From: Hevea brasiliensis
Taxonomy: Eukaryota; Streptophyta; Magnoliopsida; Malpighiales; Euphorbiaceae
Direction of reading: 5' to 3'
Assembly (NCBI RefSeq): GCF_030052815.1
Contig: NC_079496.1
Location: forward strand, 14,957,100-15,021,099
Length of the DNA stretch: 64,000 bases
Shown here piece by piece: positions 58,968-64,000 of this stretch (positions within the stretch are counted from its first letter, which is position 1; every line of letters begins with the position of its first letter). A model generated the notes under the pieces. That model worked only from the letters and a program-made list of their open reading frames with translations. It did no database searches and was not told where the DNA came from. The position numbers were made by a program, and so were the translations under genes.

Positions 58968-61900
58968 TTCTATGTGCAGAATTTTTTTTTTATATATCTT
59001 ATATCTGTGGAGACCCAGACAGATTTTTCTCTGTTTTATTAGCATCTGGCGGGTTCCATTATCACCTGTTAATATATTTATAGTCATCTCATATATTTCC
59101 ATATCATATTCTCTTTTATCATATCATTCATAACTATTTACGAGATCTCAAAATGAAGTATCATCTATTACATTTATATGAAAATTCATTGATAATAAAT
59201 TACAAGTTTTCATTTCAATCTCAAGTTTAATTTCAAATCCAAAATGAAATACATCATAAACTAGTAATTACATCATGACTAAACATAATGAACCAAAATA
59301 CTAGTCTACACATGGGCCCTACCAAAATACAAAAGACCAATGAGGTGACTCTGGACAATGGCAGATCTGGTCAAAGCTCTGTCAGTGCACTACTGGTGCT
59401 ATTGTTGCGGCTATTGCGGCTGCTGGGACTGATCTCTAGTACCTACATGATGGAAATCAACGCGCTAAGCATAACGCTTAGTGGTGCATAATTTATAATA
59501 ACAATAATTTAACAATTGAAATAATATCTGCAAATCATAATTTCTGGGTCTTTTATATTTTTATTGCTTTTTAGAAGCAATTAACATTATCGGGATCTTT
59601 TATGATTACTTATTGTATTTTAAGTCTTAATTAATTTTTATCAGTGCCTAAGAAACCTATAACAAATTATAAAAGCTGGATGCACGGGTGTATACTGGTT
59701 AGACAGCCATATGTCTATCCAATATATGTCTGTCAGGCACGAAACCAGTTGTCAGGCACGAGACCCACTGTTAGGCTTGTAAAGCCAGAAGTAAAGTAGG
59801 CACAATGGCCAGTAAGTAGGTATATAGCCTGTAGATCAATTATACCAGACATATATTGTCAGTTCATGATTTTCTCGGTAGGCAGTACTGCTATCTGTAG
59901 TCCCTAATTGGTATACCAATTTATCCAAACTAAATAAATAAGTTTAGACATACTATGAGCAATTAAACATTTTTAATTATTTTAGCACTATTCACTGTTA
60001 TTATTTTCTGATACTATTTATTGGTACCATTAATTTCATATTAATAGGACATTAGTCCCAATTTACATATTCATATCATTTTTAATATTTAATTATCCTT
60101 ATGAGTATTTTAATTATCATATATAACATTTTTCCCATGAACCTTTCTTTAGGTTCATTTTGATGTGTTATCTTTATCTAGAAATTTGACTAGGTTAGGA
60201 TGTCTATTTGGTCACACTTCCTTCATAATAAATGCTCCTCTATGTTTAAACTTGAATTTTAGTTTTTGAATCACTGAATTTGGGGTTATAGAACTTAAGT
60301 TATGGTGAAAATACCATAACTGGTCCCTTTGCCTCTAAGCTATCCAGAATTTACAATTTCTGATCAATAAACTTTGACCAGTCATTTGATCATTTTATGG
60401 TCATTTTTAGACTTAGGTTCCTTCACAAGATATGTTCCTCTATGTCTTAGGGACTCCCAGCTATAATTTCATAATTTTTCAAGCTTGGTATAATGAGTTA
60501 TAGTCAGTGTATTAACCTGGACTCTCAGTCCTATAAGGGCAATAACCAACTTCAGGACAGTATGTTTGACCCTATTTTTAGGGTTTTTACACTTAGAATT
60601 TGGTAAAGGTGTCTAAATCAATGTTGTAGCCCTAAGTATCATGTTTCTAGATCATATTGACACATCTCAAATGGAATTTCCTAATGGGAGTTATGGTCAA
60701 ATGAACACACGGGTATCAAATGGCATTCTGGGTTCAACTTAACATTTTCCAGATTTTAATTCCTAATTTTGGCTAATATTTTCCCTAGGATGCAATGGTT
60801 TCTAGAGCTTGGTCAAAACATAAAAATTGTTGTGCTATGTCTTAGAAAACTTTTGGCACTAGTTTCACTCAATTTACAGCTTTGGAGACCAAGTTATGGC
60901 ATTTTTGCCAAAACTGGTTAAGCATACCAAAGGAATAGTATTTTGGATAATTTTTGGGTTGGCAATTTTAGTGACTCAATTTGTGCTAATAATTTGATTT
61001 GGTTAAAGGCAAAACTGGGTCAAGTGGTCTTCATGAAAAGTGTAGCCCTATGTTTAAGCTTTCCATTGATGTAAATTTTAGGTCATTTGGACTAGTATAG
61101 AGAGAGTTATGACCAAATGAACACGTACTGTTCATTTGGTTATTTTCTGGATTGGCAGTGTTTGGTCATCCGAGTTTGGGTAGAGAATTGGTTATGATTT
61201 TGACAAAATTTGAGCATGGTGTCTACATGAAAAATGGGCTATTTTGAGTCTATTTTCACCTCCAATTGGCCTCATACCAATTGGAGTCATACATTTTCAA
61301 TTATGGGTCAATAAACCCACTGGACTCATTGAGTCCAAACCTGCAGAAAATTGAACACTCCCAATATCTTAATTCCTTCAACTTCCTTACTTCAATTTGT
61401 ATGTAATATACTTCTATAAGCAACAATATCAACTCAATAGGTCAATTTCAACATTTACACCAAGTCCTCAAGCATTTACACAAACCCTAGTTTTCAAAGC
61501 TTTAAATTTTCACAAACACTACACAATCGAACACCCAAACACTTCAACTCATCACACATTCTCATGGAACCATTTTTCATCACTTAAAAGCAACAAACAT
61601 CAAGTTACATGGCTGCCAAAAATTCAAGGGTTCTTTCCTCAAGATTTTCTTTTTGTTTTAATGATATTTATGCTTGGCTAAACATGTTTTTCATGTTTAA
61701 TAAAGAGAAGAAGAGGGATTAGTGCACTAACCTTACTTGAGCTTCCCTAACTTCAAATTTCTTGCTTCCAATGGGTGTCTATAGCTTCTTTAGGGTGTGG
61801 GGAGTATTTTTTGTGAAGTGGGCTATGGGTTTTGGTGTGTAGAAGCTTGGGAAAGAGAGAGAGAGAAGAAATGGAGGAAGAAGATGGAAGTGGGTGGGAG

Positions 61901-62355
61901 TTTGTCCTCTAGTGCCTATTTATAATTTTTTTTTTGAATTTTTCTAAGCTTTTTCTTTTCTTTTCTTTTCTTTTCCTTTCTTTTCTTTTCTTTTCTTTTC
62001 TCTTCTCATTTTCCTAATCTATTTCATAAATTTTAATTAATATTAATTATTTTATTCTCTAAATTTTTTTATTTTGACATTTAGGTCAAAATTCACCTTT
62101 GGGGGTGAAATAACCAAAATGCCCTTAGTAGTGCATATTGGGTTATTTTTATTATTTTTATACCAATTTATAAATTCTCTAAACTTTAATTTATTTTTTT
62201 CTCTACATTTTTCCTATATTTTCTTAACATTTATTTCTTCAATTTATGCCTCCTCACTATAGCCTAGGTGTAGTTCCAGACATTTTAATTGTCCGAACAG
62301 ACATTAGTCGTCGGAACAGTAAAATGTACAGACTACCTATGGTGAGGGCGTTACA
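58848..62355 (-). mobile_element. Solo LTR, Ty3/gypsy (Tekay/Del-like), copy B
   Basis: 3508 bp with TG...CA ends (minus strand: TGTAACGCCCTCACC to GGGGCATCACA) and an exact 5-bp target duplication AAATC at 58843-58847 and 62356-62360. The single LTR with intact duplication shows insertion followed by LTR-LTR recombination. It shares terminal and inner motifs with 44977-48678. The interior has no protein frame, and the 94-codon ORF at 61397 is not conserved in copy A. Confidence 0.9.
61951..62003. repeat. (TTTTC)n microsatellite in copy B
   Basis: About ten pentamers with two interruptions. Copy A lacks it at the equivalent place. Confidence 0.85.
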
Positions 62356-62367
62356 AAATCCCACTAG

Positions 62368-62412
62368 GATTTTGAGTCATAATTCTAATAACCTCCACCA
62401 TGACTCAAAATC
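62368..62412. other. Perfect 13-bp inverted repeat in mini-copia interior
   Basis: GATTTTGAGTCAT (62368-62380) and ATGACTCAAAATC (62400-62412) are exact reverse complements around a 19-base loop, between the purine tract and the primer site. A structured packaging or dimer signal is conceivable but unproven. Confidence 0.6.
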
Positions 62413-62684
62413 CATCAACCATTGCATGCCTCAAATTCTTAGGTGTCATCAAATCTCAATGCTTGAGCTTGAACCTTTCAAATTATCAATCTTGCCAATA
62501 TTCATCTTGGGTGTAACTTGCTTCTTTCTTCAAAAGATTCTTGCACCCTCAATTATCTTGATTTCACATTAAGAGCTCCACCTTAATTTTAACTTTCCAT
62601 CACCTTGAGCTTGCATCACCATGTGCGACTTCTACATGTCACAACAACTTCACCTTCAACTAAATGCATCAAGATCATCCTCAT

Positions 62685-62696
62685 GCTCTGATACCA
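62685..62696 (-). other. Primer-binding site of mini-copia
   Basis: TGGTATCAGAGC on the minus strand, three bases from the LTR end at 62700. Perfect initiator-tRNA-Met complement. Confidence 0.85.
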
Positions 62697-62722
62697 ATTT
62701 GTTGTGCACTGCGCAAGCGTGT

Positions 62723-63039
62723 TGTAACGCCCTCACTTTAGGTAGTCCGTACATTCTACTATTCTGACAATTAACGTCTATTCGGACAGCTAGGATGTCT
62801 GGAACTATACTCAAACTAGAGTGAGGAGGCATAAATTGACTGAATAAAGACTAAGTAAAATTAAAGAAAAGTAAAAGAAGCGAAGTACTATCCGGTTAAA
62901 CGAGCCAGAACCATAGCAATTGGTGAACATACAGGGAAGCATCGCTAAAGACAGATGCCGACCCCAGACCCGCAAGGAACCCTAGAAAATAATTTTTGAG
63001 ATTTAATTGAAGGCTTTAGGAGGTTTAAAAGGCAATAAA
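62723..63039 (+). mobile_element. Ty3/gypsy (Tekay/Del-like) LTR start, copy C, interrupted
   Basis: Begins TGTAACGCCCTCACTTTAGG and follows copy A for about 315 bp (through GGAACCCTA and TTTAATTGAAGG) until another element cuts it at 63040. It sits inside the mini-copia 5' LTR. Confidence 0.75.
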
Positions 63040-64000
63040 TGATGGGGCGAATCCGCAAGTATACGGGTCGTCTCAAGTAATAAAGTGATGAATCAAGTAT
63101 CATTCCCACGAGAATTTGCTGTTTGAGTACCAAACTATGAATGAAGCGATTATTTGGGCTAATGATTAATGAATAAATGGTAAATATAAATAAGCAAGGT
63201 AAATTGATTAATCTAATTGAAATGGGTAAAGAGCAAACAAATAAATTCTAGATCTAGTTTGCAATTAAACTAAATTAACAATGGGTAATTCAAATCAAAG
63301 TCTAACTATATTAAAAGTGATTCTAGAGTTGAGGGTTTATGCATAAATTAATTTGGATTTTTCTTGGGCATTCCAATTTTTAGGGAAAAATAGAGTTTGA
63401 AGGTGAGTAATTCTAAATTCCTTTGATATCTTTTTCAAGCAAACCAAAGTGTATTCTAAAATAACCAAACCTACTTTCGTATGTTATTTGATTGCTCTAA
63501 AACCCATTAAGTTTTGTAACCAATCATTAATTCCTCTTAAAATCCTAGTTTATTTCTAAATCTAGGTGATTTTAAGTTCCAATCCTTGATTATCTGTCAA
63601 TGACTTTCACCTTTCGGTCTTTCAATCAAAGATTAACACAATACCCAATGGGTACCAACATTAGGTAAGTAAATCAAGCATACAAGGAAGGAATCAAAAC
63701 TCTTATTTACATAAAATAAGGAAATACCCAGTCTAAATCCACAAATTAATCTAAAACATATTTCCCAACTCTGAAATCTAAAGAGTTTACTCACTCATAA
63801 TGGTATTTACAAGAAAGATTGATGAAAAAGTAAAGAAAAACATGATAAGAGGACTAAAATAGAAAAACCCAGTTAAAAGAACCCAAAACTCTGGTTTCTG
63901 GAGCTCCTCCCCAGAAAATGGCATCTCCTCCTCTCTCTATTATATTTTCTTTCCTTTTTGTTTCTCCTTCCTTTCCTCTTGTGGCAAAAACTAGGAAATG
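63040..64000 (-). mobile_element. Athila/Tat-like Ty3/gypsy LTR, partial
   Basis: Read on the minus strand it ends TACTTGCGGATTCGCCCCATCA after GGGAATGATACTTG and TTACTTGAGACGACCCG. This is the stereotyped LTR end of Athila/Tat elements, which precedes a tRNA-Asp-type primer site. Here the end abuts copy C instead, so this is the outer LTR edge or a solo LTR. The rest extends past the window. No coding seen. Confidence 0.6.

Larger units (their letters stand above)
58143..62722 (-). mobile_element. Mini-copia (non-autonomous, tiny interior), interrupted twice
   Basis: In minus orientation: a 5' LTR whose end lies at 62700 (reads into GTGCACAACA); a perfect primer-binding site TGGTATCAGAGC (62685-62696); about 340 bp of non-coding interior (62356-62684); a purine tract CCTAGTGGGATT; and a 3' LTR 58143-58843. 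Solo LTR 58848-62355 sits at the purine tract/LTR junction. The 5' LTR is cut at 62722 by another gypsy LTR. Removing the insertions leaves an element with roughly 700-bp LTRs and under 400 bp between them. Confidence 0.7.

Noticed and set aside
61397..61681. 94-codon ORF in copy B
   Set aside because: Lies inside a solo LTR and is not kept in copy A of the same family.
1..64000. Defence, CRISPR or biosynthetic cluster
   Set aside because: The window is plant nuclear DNA; no spacer arrays, no operon-like gene runs and no clustered specialised-metabolism genes.

Overview
The window is nuclear DNA from a flowering plant, most likely a woody eudicot. The grounds are AT-rich intergenic DNA, GT-AG introns, plant-only gene families (GH3 auxin-amido synthetase, MORF organellar editing factor, F-box/FBD) and many Ty1/copia and Ty3/gypsy LTR elements. 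Malpighiales or Euphorbiaceae is only a guess. No prokaryotic, organellar or CRISPR feature was seen.

Layout. 1-1000: end of a minus-strand copia element that continues off the left edge. 1507-3028 (-): MORF9-like gene with two single-base frameshifts. 3213-9587 (+): scattered exon-like pieces of an unidentified gene. 3746-4268 (-): F-box/FBD remnant. 9600-17400: AT-rich intergenic DNA with two GC-rich, G-box-containing islands. 17742-19918 (-): the one clearly intact gene, a three-exon group II GH3 (GH3.6/GH3.5-like, 612 residues). 22812-31023: 8.2-kb LTR element with 2.8-kb LTRs and a non-coding interior (LARD type), inserted in an older hAT-like MITE. 33170-33535: third G-box island. 34131-34216: G-quadruplex-like cluster. 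36834-41018: copia element with both LTRs, exact TSD, PBS and PPT, internally deleted. 41117-41452 (-): orphan small membrane-protein ORF. 43316-44573: element with long inverted ends. 44977-48678: solo-LTR-like gypsy sequence. 50198-51000 (-): WD40 (WDR25-like) pseudogene. 51175-51995: truncated copia. 57023-64000: nested insertions, namely a 981-bp-offset tandem duplication, a mini-copia with about 340 bp between PBS and PPT, a 3.5-kb solo LTR with perfect TSD, a second gypsy LTR, and an Athila/Tat-like LTR inside that.

How parts relate. GH3 is the only gene with a confident intact function: it lowers active auxin by conjugating it to amino acids. The MORF9-like, F-box and WD40 loci look like decaying gene copies. 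About two fifths of the window is recognisable transposable-element DNA, and the insertion order can be read in two places. I found no evidence of a previously undescribed system. The most useful observations are the LARD, the mini-copia nest, the microsatellite at the GH3 splice donor and the homopolymer frameshifts in the MORF9-like gene.
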